Source: Bacteroides sp. 43_108 (GTDB lineage Bacteria; Bacteroidota; Bacteroidia; Bacteroidales; Bacteroidaceae). Taken from it: a stretch of DNA of 30,801 nucleotides. Below are positions 1 to 6,969 of this stretch, piece by piece. A program made the position numbers and the translations under genes. Position 1 is the stretch's first letter. Every line of letters starts with the position of its first letter. The stretch covers positions 1 to 30,801 of the forward strand of contig MNQS01000109.1 in NCBI GenBank assembly GCA_001915545.1, written 5' to 3'. The notes beneath the pieces are model-generated. The model ran no database searches, had not been told where the DNA came from, and was given only the letters and a program-made list of their open reading frames with translations.

Positions 1-26
1 ACATTTATCCGCACTTATTTAAAGCA

Positions 27-34
27 CAAATATA
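27..34 (-). promoter_or_regulatory. Possible leftward -7 promoter box
   Basis: On the minus strand this reads TATATTTG, a match to the Bacteroidetes -7 consensus TAnnTTTG. It would fire to the left, out of the window, so the gene it might serve cannot be seen. No clear -33 TTTG was found, so this is weak. Confidence 0.3.
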
Positions 35-85
35 CTAAAATAAGCAGATAATAGAAGCAATCTTATACATTTTTCCGCACTTTAA

Positions 86-245
86 TCAACTCCAATGGAA
101 AGCAGTAGCCAATTTAGGATTGCCTTCTCCACGCTCGATGGCCACCAGCGTATTGATGCCCACGCCCGCCAGTTCGGAGAAGTTCCAGCTGATTGACCTT
201 CAAACTCTTCCTGCACTCTTTAATCATCTTTCCTAGCTCTTTCAT
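86..245 (-). pseudogene. Frameshifted XRE-family HTH regulator remnant
   Basis: The ATG at 245 begins MKELGKMIKECRKSLKVNQ, a typical start of an XRE helix-turn-helix regulator. Just after the VNQ the frame is lost. The next frame continues with SELAGVGINTLVAIERGEG, the expected second half of the HTH, then stops at 86-88. A single-base indel near position 187-193 would rejoin the two halves. The HTH is similar in type to the intact HipB-like protein at 411-725 but the reading-frame break and the very short tail (no dimerisation part) mark it as decayed. The family is seen from the motif; the original partner gene is unknown. Confidence 0.6.
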
Positions 246-331
246 ATTCACAACACATTGTGATTTTAGTCAGTTTTCATCCTAGTTCAAAGAAAAAAAC
301 AGCCGATAAAGCAACTATAATCATTGTATTC

Positions 332-368
332 ATATAGATTAACATCATATATTCAAGTTAATCTATAT
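332..368. promoter_or_regulatory. 12-bp-arm inverted repeat, probable HipB operator
   Basis: ATATAGATTAAC (332-343) and its exact reverse complement GTTAATCTATAT (357-368) flank a 13-bp AT-rich spacer. The repeat ends 18 bp before the -7 box of the hipBA-like operon, the usual place for an autorepressor operator of HipB-type antitoxins. Binding by the HTH protein encoded at 411 is inferred. Confidence 0.6.
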
Positions 369-386
369 ATTTACATGGATTATTTG

Positions 387-394
387 TATATTTG
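387..394 (+). promoter_or_regulatory. -7 promoter box of the hipBA-like operon
   Basis: TATATTTG matches TAnnTTTG. Transcription would start near 401, about 10 nt before the chosen ATG at 411. No good -33 TTTG is visible; the inverted repeat occupies that region. Confidence 0.55.
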
Positions 395-410
395 CAAAAA
401 AGGAACAACC

Positions 411-725
411 ATGTGGAATGAAATGAGCAATCCAGCTGTGCTGATGAGAATCGGCCAGCGCATCAAAGAGACACGTATCAGGCAGCATATCACGCAGGAA
501 GAACTGGCAACGGCTTCCGGTGTAAGCCCCTTGACCGTTGCGAACATCGAGAAGGGCAAATCGGTATCGCTGCTGTTGTTCATCAGCGTACTCCGCTCGC
601 TCGGCCTGCTGGAGAACCTGGAGCAACTGGTACCGGAAATCCGGGTCAGCCCGATAGAGCTCAAAAAACTGCAAGGAAAGAAACGCTACCGTGTACGCCA
701 TTTAAAACAAGATAACCATGAATGA
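411..725 (+). CDS. hipB: HipB-like XRE antitoxin/repressor
   Basis: A 104-residue DNA-binding protein with a central HTH (IGQRIKETRIRQHITQEELATASGVSPLTVANIEKG split over about residues 14-52, cro/C1 type). By family it should bind its own promoter and neutralise the HipA-like kinase that follows. The start at 411 (MWNEMSNPAV) was chosen because it lies about 10 nt after the predicted transcription start and has AGGA upstream; a start at 423 is also possible, while an upstream in-frame ATG at 324 would lie before the promoter and inside the operator. Its stop overlaps the hipA start by 8 bp, the usual translational coupling of antitoxin and toxin. The C-terminus is basic and tail-like. Confidence 0.85.
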   Translation: MWNEMSNPAVLMRIGQRIKETRIRQHITQEELATASGVSPLTVANIEKGKSVSLLLFISVLRSLGLLENLEQLVPEIRVSPIELKKLQGKKRYRVRHLKQDNHE

Positions 726-2307
726 TTTGATAGTAGATGTAAAGCTATGGGGAGAAAGCGTAGGCTCTCTCTATTGGGAAAAGGAAAGCAATGCCGCCTT
801 GTTCGACTATGAACGGAAGTTCATCCGCTCCGGTCTTGACATTTCTCCCATCATCATGCCCATCAGCCAGTACAGGAACACCCCCTACCGGTTCCTTGAA
901 AACCGTACCGACTGTTTCAAGGGGTTGCCCGGCCTGTTTGCCGATTCACTGCCGGACACTTTCGGAAACCAGATCATCAATGAATGGTTTGCCAGCAAGG
1001 GATTGTCCGGAGAAGAGATTACCCCTTTAGACAGGCTTTGCTATGTAGGCAAACGTGGCATGGGCGCACTGGAGTTTGAGCCGTCCTCGCCAATCAACGG
1101 CATGAACGAATCATCAGTGCTCCATATCGAGGAACTGACGGAGCTTGCCAAATCCGTATTCACGGACAGAATGGCTTTTCAGGTCCAACTGCGCCAGGAA
1201 GGAAGAAACATTCTGGATATACTGAAAGTGGGAACATCTGCCGGAGGTGCCAAGCCCAAGGCCATCATCGCCTACAACGATATTACCGGAGAGGTACGCT
1301 CCGGACAGGTAAAAGCTCCTGAAGGATTCGGATATTGGCTGTTGAAATTTGATGGCGGCAAATACAGCGAACACACGCAGATAACGGACAATCCACAAGG
1401 AATAGGAAATATCGAATATGCCTATCACCGGATGGCAAAAGCCTGCGGTATCGATATGATGGAATGCCGGTTACTTCAGGAAAAAGAGTCATATCACTTT
1501 ATGACACGCCGTTTTGACCGTATGAAAGACGGAGAGAAAATCCATGTACAGACATTGGCCGGGCTTGCCCACTATGACCGTGACCAACGCCATTCATACG
1601 AAGAGATATTCCGTATCATGCGGCAGATGAACCTCCCTTATCCAGATCAGGAGGAACTATACCGAAGAATGGTGTTCAACGTCATGAGCCGTAACCATGA
1701 TGACCATAGCAAGAACTTCTCTTTCCTGATGGATAGACAAGGGAAATGGAAACTGGCCCCGGCATACGACCTCTGCTACTCATACACACCGGGCGGCAAA
1801 TGGACGAACCGCCACCAACTGTCACTCAACGGCAAACAAGACAATTTCACGATGGAAGATCTGCAAAAGGTAGGTGAGAACATGGGCATCCGGGAACACA
1901 AACAGATTATCGAAAAGGTACAGGAAACCGTATCGTATTGGCATGAGACTGCCAAGGATTGCGGGGTCAAGCCGGAACACGCCGATTTTATCGGAAAAAA
2001 CCTGCTCTTGTTCGGCAAGCAACTGCATACCATCCAAATGCCGGACATTGCCAACGAACAAGAGCAGGCTTTCATGAAGGCTATGCGAAATGATGACTTC
2101 AACGCCATCCTGGAACTGAAGATGAGAGGATATCAGCCATCGGAGAACGTACTGAAAAGCCTCCAGCCGGATATATCCGCCACCAACTTCATCGCTGCCG
2201 CCAAAATCTTCCAAATGGAAGGGATGCTAAAAAGCCTTCAGGACATAAAGCCTGTGCAAAGCCCGATTATAGGCGGCAATAAGCGTAGCATGGAATTGGG
2301 GGATTAA
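718..2307 (+). CDS. hipA: HipA-like serine/threonine kinase toxin with an extra C-terminal module
   Basis: A 529-residue HipA-family protein. HipA kinases phosphorylate targets such as glutamyl-tRNA synthetase and cause growth arrest; the target here is unknown. Visible: an N-terminal HipA subdomain (about 1-120), GTSAGGAKPK at 172-181 (glycine-rich loop), RNHDDHSKN at 325-333 (catalytic loop) and PAYDL at 348-352 (metal-binding Asp). All key residues look intact, so it should be active. Canonical HipA is about 440 residues; here residues 446-512 add a module that is also found in the DUF3945 protein at 20019 and the ArdC-like protein at 21699. It is cotranscribed with hipB. The function of the tail is unknown. 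It may target the kinase to the transfer apparatus or to a common partner, which is inference. Confidence 0.88.
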   Translation: MNDLIVDVKLWGESVGSLYWEKESNAALFDYERKFIRSGLDISPIIMPISQYRNTPYRFLENRTDCFKGLPGLFADSLPDTFGNQIINEWFASKGLSGEEITPLDRLCYVGKRGMGALEFEPSSPINGMNESSVLHIEELTELAKSVFTDRMAFQVQLRQEGRNILDILKVGTSAGGAKPKAIIAYNDITGEVRSGQVKAPEGFGYWLLKFDGGKYSEHTQITDNPQGIGNIEYAYHRMAKACGIDMMECRLLQEKESYHFMTRRFDRMKDGEKIHVQTLAGLAHYDRDQRHSYEEIFRIMRQMNLPYPDQEELYRRMVFNVMSRNHDDHSKNFSFLMDRQGKWKLAPAYDLCYSYTPGGKWTNRHQLSLNGKQDNFTMEDLQKVGENMGIREHKQIIEKVQETVSYWHETAKDCGVKPEHADFIGKNLLLFGKQLHTIQMPDIANEQEQAFMKAMRNDDFNAILELKMRGYQPSENVLKSLQPDISATNFIAAAKIFQMEGMLKSLQDIKPVQSPIIGGNKRSMELGD

Positions 2308-2342
2308 CACACAAACGGCATCCTGTACCATTCAATATAATA

Positions 2343-2397
2343 GTAAATATATTAATTGTTATCTATCATATTTTGATTTAACAGTTAATATATTTAC
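2343..2397. promoter_or_regulatory. 18-bp-arm inverted repeat, operator of the truncated second HTH gene
   Basis: GTAAATATATTAATTGTT (2343-2360) is mirrored by AACAGTTAATATATTTAC (2380-2397) with 17 of 18 pairs matching and a 19-bp spacer. The right arm runs into the -7 box at 2395-2402, so a bound repressor would block the promoter. This repeats the layout of the operator at 332-368 with different arms. Confidence 0.6.
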
Positions 2398-2402
2398 CTT
2401 TG
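2395..2402 (+). promoter_or_regulatory. -7 promoter box before the truncated HTH gene
   Basis: TACCTTTG matches TAnnTTTG and overlaps the right arm of the inverted repeat. Its predicted start point (about 2409) favours the internal ATG at 2434 over the ATG at 2407. Confidence 0.45.
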
Positions 2403-2406
2403 CGAT

Positions 2407-2517
2407 ATGACAACGAATCACATCACCCAAGCCATGGCCAATCCGGAAATCATAGCGGAACTGGGCAGGCGATTTAAGGAATACAGGCTAACCTATAGGT
2501 TCACACGTGTCCACTAA
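2407..2517 (+). pseudogene. Truncated HipB-like HTH gene
   Basis: Translation from 2407 gives 36 residues ending in a stop. From the internal Met (2434) the peptide MANPEIIAELGRRFKEYRL aligns with MSNPAVLMRIGQRIKETRI of the intact HipB-like protein, then the homology stops after the first HTH helix, where the intact protein has TQEELA. The 3' part has evidently been lost at a junction near 2502-2510. The promoter and operator are still well preserved. No matching second HipA was seen downstream. Confidence 0.6.
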
Positions 2518-2915
2518 AAATCATTAACACTTCCCTTAACTAATAGTTCTATAGCTATTTGCAGCTATTGCCCCATCTGAGTTTATGAGCCTTTTTTTAC
2601 GGCACACAACAAGAAGGAAGGAGGGATTGAGAAAAGTTTTGGACGACAAAAAATGTTGGGGACAGTGAAGCCGTCCGGCGTTATTTTTTTCGGTACAAAG
2701 GGCGAAGACCGGAACTCTTTCATATCCATCCACCGAAATAAATTTGCCGTTCAAAAACAAAGGGTCTCAGATGGAGCTATGAAAAAGCACACAAGGGGAG
2801 GCAGAAAACAAGGAAAAGGGAAGAACGGAAATAAAAAAAAGTAAAATCCAACAGACAGAACAATAAACAAAAGCATAAATATTAGGCAAAATTGTCCCGA
2901 TAAAAGAATTATAAC
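2518..2915. other. Junction region without a confident gene
   Basis: About 400 bases between the truncated HTH gene and a small winged-helix gene. It holds open frames (for example 2653-2844, 63 codons, basic C-terminus rich in Lys/Gly; an alternative start at 2779) but no promoter box, recognisable domain or good start signal supports them. The composition changes abruptly near 2510, suggesting a recombination scar. No transposase fragment was recognised. Confidence 0.4.
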
Positions 2916-3071
2916 ATGACTATTGAAGATGAAATCCTCCAATACCTGCACTATCATCCTCTATCAAACAGGGTTGAGATAACGCTTGGGATAACCAATC
3001 CTCCCAGTGGCAGGATTGTAAAAAGACTACTGGCCGATGCCGTAACCAAAGGAATGATAGAAGTACTCTAA
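2916..3071 (+). CDS. Small winged-helix protein, possibly a remnant
   Basis: Fifty-one residues, MTIEDEILQYLHYHPLSNRV to the stop at 3071. The pattern (helix, HPLSNRVEITLGI, then a recognition helix RIVKRLLADAV and a turn KGMIEV) is that of a winged helix-turn-helix. It resembles the C-terminal wHTH found at the end of Fic and similar regulators, so this may be a detached tail of a larger gene rather than a stand-alone regulator. It is convergent with the 3116-4099 gene and ends at a shared hairpin. Function unknown. Confidence 0.45.
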   Translation: MTIEDEILQYLHYHPLSNRVEITLGITNPPSGRIVKRLLADAVTKGMIEVL

Positions 3072-3113
3072 CAATAGTAGTGCCACTATATTATAAGCAG
3101 CACTGCAATTGTT
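3070..3113. terminator. Bidirectional hairpin between convergent genes
   Basis: Arms 3070-3083 and 3100-3113 pair at 12 of 14 positions. The hairpin lies between the stop of the 2916 gene (+) and the stop of the 3116-4099 gene (-), so it can serve as a terminator in both directions. There is no strong T-run. Confidence 0.45.
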
Positions 3114-3115
3114 CC

Positions 3116-4099
3116 TTACCCCAGCAAATGCACCTCCTGTAACCTCACCAATCCCAAATACATCTTCAAGAACACCTCCTGATACACCTTCAGATCCGGG
3201 AAATAGACGAAAGACTTCCGGGAAAAAGAGAGACATGTGAATGGCCGTTCATTTGGAACCTCCATTTCCGGATAGCGTTTCTTCGCCTGGTCAACCGCCA
3301 TCTTGTTAAGTGAAGCCACGAAGTTGGCCTGGCGTATCGGATTCCATTTCGGGGTTTCAAGAATCATCATCCCATCTTTCCGCTCAGGAATAACCAAATA
3401 TTCATCCTGCACGTTACGGGCGTAATAGCACACAAAAGACAAGGCCTCATAGACATTATCCCCTACATGAATACCGATAACCCGTTCTTCAGCCGGTGTA
3501 CCAGCAAAGCATTCCGCAATCTGCTTCATGGCATACCCATGCAACAAGGCAGCATTAGAAGCCAACAGATAAGCCGGTGCGGTACGCTCTCCTCCCCTAT
3601 CGATGGCAGCAAAGAGAGAAGGACTCCAACAGAGATGGATGATCTTTCCTTTCTCTTTCTCACGAAGGGAAGCGACACATAACCGGTTGTCAAAGACCAA
3701 ACGGGCTTTTTTCGTTTCCGGATGGAACTGGAACACGTTCCGTACCCTGTCCGGCTTATGGATATCCATCATCAGATAGCCTTGCCACCCGGACACATGT
3801 TTTGTCTTTAAAGTTGTTTCGCTTTCCTCCACATCAAAGAGATAAGACAAGAGCTTTTCCCGCTTGCAACATACGGAAAGAGAAAACTCATCCTGTTCTT
3901 TCATCTGCTGCATATCCAATGAAAGGAGAAAAGCCAATTGCCAAGGAGTAAGCTCGGAAAAGCCATGTAATTCGATACAAGAGAACGAACCTTTCTCCGG
4001 TGAATAAATGGCATACCCTCGGTCATCAATCTCATATTTCAACATGAAATCCCCTTGTTCGACGGGAAGATAATTCTGTAAAACGGTCTGATAATTCAT
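3116..4099 (-). CDS. Unrecognised 327-aa protein downstream of the relaxase
   Basis: I do not recognise the family. The protein is soluble in appearance, with no signal peptide or membrane segment, and reads as a folded alpha/beta protein throughout. Features that stand out are an aromatic-rich middle (HVSGWQGYLMMDI), a HVGDNVYEALSFVCYYA stretch and a basic region near RQANFVASLNKMAVDQAKKR. It lies 28 bp downstream of the relaxase gene on the same strand and almost certainly shares its mRNA, so a role in mobilisation or in the processing of transferred DNA is a reasonable guess only. The ATG at 4099 has A-rich upstream sequence. Confidence 0.8.
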   Translation of the reverse strand: MNYQTVLQNYLPVEQGDFMLKYEIDDRGYAIYSPEKGSFSCIELHGFSELTPWQLAFLLSLDMQQMKEQDEFSLSVCCKREKLLSYLFDVEESETTLKTKHVSGWQGYLMMDIHKPDRVRNVFQFHPETKKARLVFDNRLCVASLREKEKGKIIHLCWSPSLFAAIDRGGERTAPAYLLASNAALLHGYAMKQIAECFAGTPAEERVIGIHVGDNVYEALSFVCYYARNVQDEYLVIPERKDGMMILETPKWNPIRQANFVASLNKMAVDQAKKRYPEMEVPNERPFTCLSFSRKSFVYFPDLKVYQEVFLKMYLGLVRLQEVHLLG

Positions 4100-4127
4100 A
4101 AAGAAATATATTATATTAAGTTAGTAT

Positions 4128-5528
4128 TCATAAAGAGAAATCGGGGCCACTCTTGCGTTTCCGTTTCTTTTTGGACGGTATGAGATCATCCTCTTGCGAC
4201 TTCTTCCCGCTGCCGGTAATGTCAAGATCCGGAATGGCCGTAACTCCCCTACCCTGCATATAGAAAGCCTCACGATCCACCCGCTCACGGAACTCCCCTA
4301 CCCTATTAATATGTGACGAGAGACCGACTGCCACGCCATCGAAAAGCTTCTGTATATTCTGATAAGTGAGCTTACGGGAAAGATCCGCACCTTTAAAGAG
4401 ATGAGCATTTTCCACGTTTTCCATATAGAGAGAAATCCCATATGCGCCTTTGCCGTTTACATGCTCCGTCACCCGAATCGATTCTTCCGCCAAGTTCTTC
4501 TTGAAATCCTCATATCCGGAAGAAGCGTTCAAAGCCTTAAACACGTGGTCATAGAGATAATGCTTCTGTTCATCGGCACTCATGCCATGCCCATCAAAAC
4601 GGATATTACCGAAGCGATATTTCTGAGGAAGCGAAACGTCCTTCAGGTAAAAGCCTGAATCCTTGATGCCATAGACATAATAGGATTTGTCCTTCTTGGT
4701 GACCAGACGCATATACAATCCTTCTTGTTCCAGGTTCCTTCGGAAATCGGATGTACTTTCGGAAAAAGAGTAGATGCGGTCAAGCTGTTGTAACAGTTCA
4801 TCCTTGAACAAGGGGTTGAAAAAACCTCCTTTTTCCAGCAATGCGAAAAGGTTGTCATAGCTTTCATCCCCCAACAGGACACGCCATTCTTCATTGGCCA
4901 GTTTTATTTCTTGCAAGGGTTTATCCAAAGACCAGTATGTATCGGATTGTTCTAGGACAGCCGATACCTTATCCTTGTAATTATAACTACGCATGGCTTT
5001 CTTCAAGGCCGCATCGAAATAATAGTTACGGTATTGCGCCTCTCCCAACGTGGTTCTCTTGCCTCCTTCCCTTTCCAAAGGCAACAGACCGTACTTCTGC
5101 TCCAGTTCCCTTGAGATCTTTTCGGAACGGCTGTAATTATTCCCGGAAGGAATGCTTTTGCCTTCTTCATCAATCGTGGTCAGCAGCACATGCACATGGC
5201 TGTGTGCCTTGTCGGTATTCAGGACAACGGCATAACAGGACTTTCCGTACCCCATCCTCTCGATATATTCCCCGGCAAGAGAAAGCCACTGTTCATCGGA
5301 AAGGCTTTCTCCCGGATAGAGGCTCAGAATAAATTCCGCATAAGGTAGTTTCACCCGGTCATTCAACTGGGAGATAAGTTCCATGTAGGCTGGCATGGCG
5401 GCCAGTTCGTCACCGGTGGAGGTGCAAAGCACTTTTCCGTTTCCTTCCTTGACCTTGGAAAGCTGGTATTCGATTTTCCGGCTCATGGACAGGTGGGATG
5501 AGAAAGAAGGCTGTATCTCGGCTATCAT
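4128..5528 (-). CDS. Relaxase / mobilisation nuclease (MobA/VirD2 type)
   Basis: A 466-residue relaxase expected to nick oriT, stay bound to the 5' end and pilot the strand into the recipient. The N-terminal nuclease domain (about 1-160) starts with MIAEIQP, like other Bacteroidales relaxases, and carries the metal-binding three-histidine motif HSHVH at 109-113 (AHSHVHVLLTTID). Tyr21 in SRKIEYQLSK is the best candidate for the nicking tyrosine. The remaining 300 residues have no recognised domain, and the C-terminus is strongly basic (KKKRKRKSG). The start codon overlaps the MobC-like stop (ATGA), showing translational coupling. Confidence 0.88.
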   Translation of the reverse strand: MIAEIQPSFSSHLSMSRKIEYQLSKVKEGNGKVLCTSTGDELAAMPAYMELISQLNDRVKLPYAEFILSLYPGESLSDEQWLSLAGEYIERMGYGKSCYAVVLNTDKAHSHVHVLLTTIDEEGKSIPSGNNYSRSEKISRELEQKYGLLPLEREGGKRTTLGEAQYRNYYFDAALKKAMRSYNYKDKVSAVLEQSDTYWSLDKPLQEIKLANEEWRVLLGDESYDNLFALLEKGGFFNPLFKDELLQQLDRIYSFSESTSDFRRNLEQEGLYMRLVTKKDKSYYVYGIKDSGFYLKDVSLPQKYRFGNIRFDGHGMSADEQKHYLYDHVFKALNASSGYEDFKKNLAEESIRVTEHVNGKGAYGISLYMENVENAHLFKGADLSRKLTYQNIQKLFDGVAVGLSSHINRVGEFRERVDREAFYMQGRGVTAIPDLDITGSGKKSQEDDLIPSKKKRKRKSGPDFSL

Positions 5529-5833
5529 AACAATTTCCGGTTAATGGTTTCTACATCCGAAAGGTATTGGTTAATCCGATCCAATGAATACAATATATTT
5601 TCATCGGACGGAAGCGTATTGATATGTTTGGCAAGCTGGTTGATATTGGCTCCTATTTTACGAAGTTCATATATCATTTGCACATCGGTTTTCGACATGC
5701 TTCTGCCTTTCAAGGCAGACTCTCTGATAAAGGAAGAAAGGGATTTTCCCTCTTCCTTTGAACGTTGAAGAAGCTGTTCTTTCTCGGCTTCCGTCAAGCG
5801 GATCTTTATACTTATATCTCGATTCTCTTTCAT
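5525..5833 (-). CDS. mobC: MobC-like relaxosome accessory protein
   Basis: A 102-residue protein with an N-terminal ribbon-helix-helix (ISIKIRLTEAEKEQLLQRS, about 7-45) and the GANINQLAKHIN motif (61-72) typical of MobC proteins. Family members bind near oriT and help the relaxase open the strands. I chose the ATG at 5833 (MKENRDISIK) over the upstream in-frame ATG at 5926 because the longer N-terminus would run through the putative oriT hairpins and does not look like protein. It overlaps the relaxase gene by 4 bp. Confidence 0.85.
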   Translation of the reverse strand: MKENRDISIKIRLTEAEKEQLLQRSKEEGKSLSSFIRESALKGRSMSKTDVQMIYELRKIGANINQLAKHINTLPSDENILYSLDRINQYLSDVETINRKLL

Positions 5834-5844
5834 ATATACAGAGT

Positions 5845-5912
5845 ATGTGAGTGTAACGAACATTGGTCGGCAGCTCGGCTGTCGCAAGGGTTTTTGTACC
5901 CACAAAAACATA
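5845..5912. other. Putative oriT
   Basis: This stretch immediately upstream of the mobC-like gene holds two short inverted repeats: CAGC-TCG-GCTG around 5873-5883, and TTTTTGT-ACCC-ACAAAAA around 5891-5908, separated by GTCGCAAGGG. Origins of MOB-type elements often lie directly upstream of mobC and the relaxase and have such repeats next to the nic site. No nic sequence could be identified by eye, so the location is inferred from context. Confidence 0.45.
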
Positions 5913-5923
5913 CCTTGCATTAG

Positions 5924-5931
5924 CAAAGATA
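5924..5931 (-). promoter_or_regulatory. -7 promoter box of the mob operon
   Basis: On the minus strand this is TATCTTTG, an exact TAnnTTTG match. It would drive mobC, the relaxase and the 3116-4099 gene with a leader of about 85 nt that passes through the putative oriT, leaving room for control by the relaxosome proteins. Confidence 0.6.
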
Positions 5932-5939
5932 TACAATAA

Positions 5940-6234
5940 TACTCAGCTGTGAAATAAAACCAAACAAAAGTCTTGATTTCTTAATCCTGATTAACCGCGC
6001 ACTTTGTTACAAAGCAACTACGCACATTGTAACAAGCAAACGAAAAGCCATTAGTTACAAAATACATAATTACTAATTATATTATTACAAAGTATGAACA
6101 TACATACTTAATTATAATATTAATTACATACATAATTATATTCATATTTATATGTGTAAATACTTATATAATTAAGTAAATAAGTGTGTAATAAATTAAT
6201 TATAAAAGTATGCAATTATTTAATTTATTATTTA
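5940..6234. repeat. AT-rich repeat region upstream of parA, centromere candidate
   Basis: About 300 bases lacking genes between the divergent mob and par promoters. TTACAAA occurs at 6007-6013, 6055-6061 and 6085-6091, with a reverse-oriented GTTACAA at 6027-6033, spaced 20-30 bp. Further on are several ACATACTTAATTATA / ACATACATAATTATA-like repeats and the paired words AGTATG and CATACT. Clustered short repeats beside parA are typical of parS/parC centromeres and of ParA or ParB operators. Function is inferred. Confidence 0.45.
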
Positions 6235-6242
6235 TATATTTG
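6235..6242 (+). promoter_or_regulatory. -7 promoter box of the par operon
   Basis: TATATTTG, an exact TAnnTTTG match 24 bp before the parA start. It sits at the edge of the repeat region, consistent with autoregulation of the par operon. Confidence 0.55.
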
Positions 6243-6266
6243 CGCACATACTTAAAAACGTACATT

Positions 6267-6965
6267 ATGGGACAAATATTACCAGGAGTAGTCGTAGCTT
6301 TTGAGAATCCCAAGGGCGGGGTAGGAAAGTCCACATTGACAGCTTTGTTTGCAGGTTATATTCATTCGCAGTCAAACGAAGAGGGTGGCTTATCCATTGC
6401 CGTGGTGGATATCGACGACATGCAGAACACTATCGGAAAATTACGTGAGGACGAAGCCGAGGACGGAATCATGAAAAAGGAAGAAGAATATGAGGTTATC
6501 AATATCTCTTCCTCAGAGTTCATCAACCAACTGGATTTCCTTCAGGACAATTACGACATTATACTTGTCGATTTTCCGGGTAACCTGAAACAAAACGGTG
6601 TAGTTGAAACGCTGCACTTCGTTGACGTGATCATCATTCCCTTCGAACCGAACCAGACCGATTTAAGACCTACATTGACCTTTTACTATAACATCTATGA
6701 AGGGATTATTGAAAGCCGTCGAAAGATTGGTAAAAAGACTACCATGCGTGGTGTTATGAACCGTGTTCTTCCGAATGTGCTGGAGTTCAAAGAAATTTTG
6801 AAAAATAAAAAAACCTTGCCTTTCGAGTTGATGCAAAACTACATCAAGGATTCAAGGGTTGACTATCAACGCAATTTAAGTACGCTGAGTAAAGCGTACC
6901 ATCATCCCTGTGATGCGTTCTGTGAAGAGGTATTGGAATTAATCTGTAACCATATAGGAGAATAA
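6267..6965 (+). CDS. parA: ParA-family partition ATPase
   Basis: A 232-residue ParA/MinD-type ATPase. The deviant Walker A motif KGGVGKST lies at residues 16-23 with the signature lysine, followed by the VVDIDDMQNT strand (A' motif, DxD form) and ILVDFPGN (Walker B region). It should form ATP-dependent dimers on the nucleoid and segregate the plasmid. It lacks an N-terminal HTH, so it is a small (type Ib-like) ParA that needs a partner to bind DNA specifically, which the next gene may supply. The start at 6267 (MGQILPG) was chosen because an upstream in-frame ATG at 6210 lies before the promoter. In Bacteroidales transfer elements the same gene pair is called traA-traB. Confidence 0.87.
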   Translation: MGQILPGVVVAFENPKGGVGKSTLTALFAGYIHSQSNEEGGLSIAVVDIDDMQNTIGKLREDEAEDGIMKKEEEYEVINISSSEFINQLDFLQDNYDIILVDFPGNLKQNGVVETLHFVDVIIIPFEPNQTDLRPTLTFYYNIYEGIIESRRKIGKKTTMRGVMNRVLPNVLEFKEILKNKKTLPFELMQNYIKDSRVDYQRNLSTLSKAYHHPCDAFCEEVLELICNHIGE

Positions 6966-6969
6966 AGCT

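Noticed and set aside
2653..2844. Sixty-three-codon basic open frame
   Set aside because: No promoter, no homology recognised, Lys/Gly-rich end likely from A/G-rich sequence. Kept only as a note in the junction region.
2518..2915. Possible insertion-sequence end near GTGTCCACTAAAAA
   Set aside because: No partner inverted repeat, target duplication or transposase fragment was found in the window.
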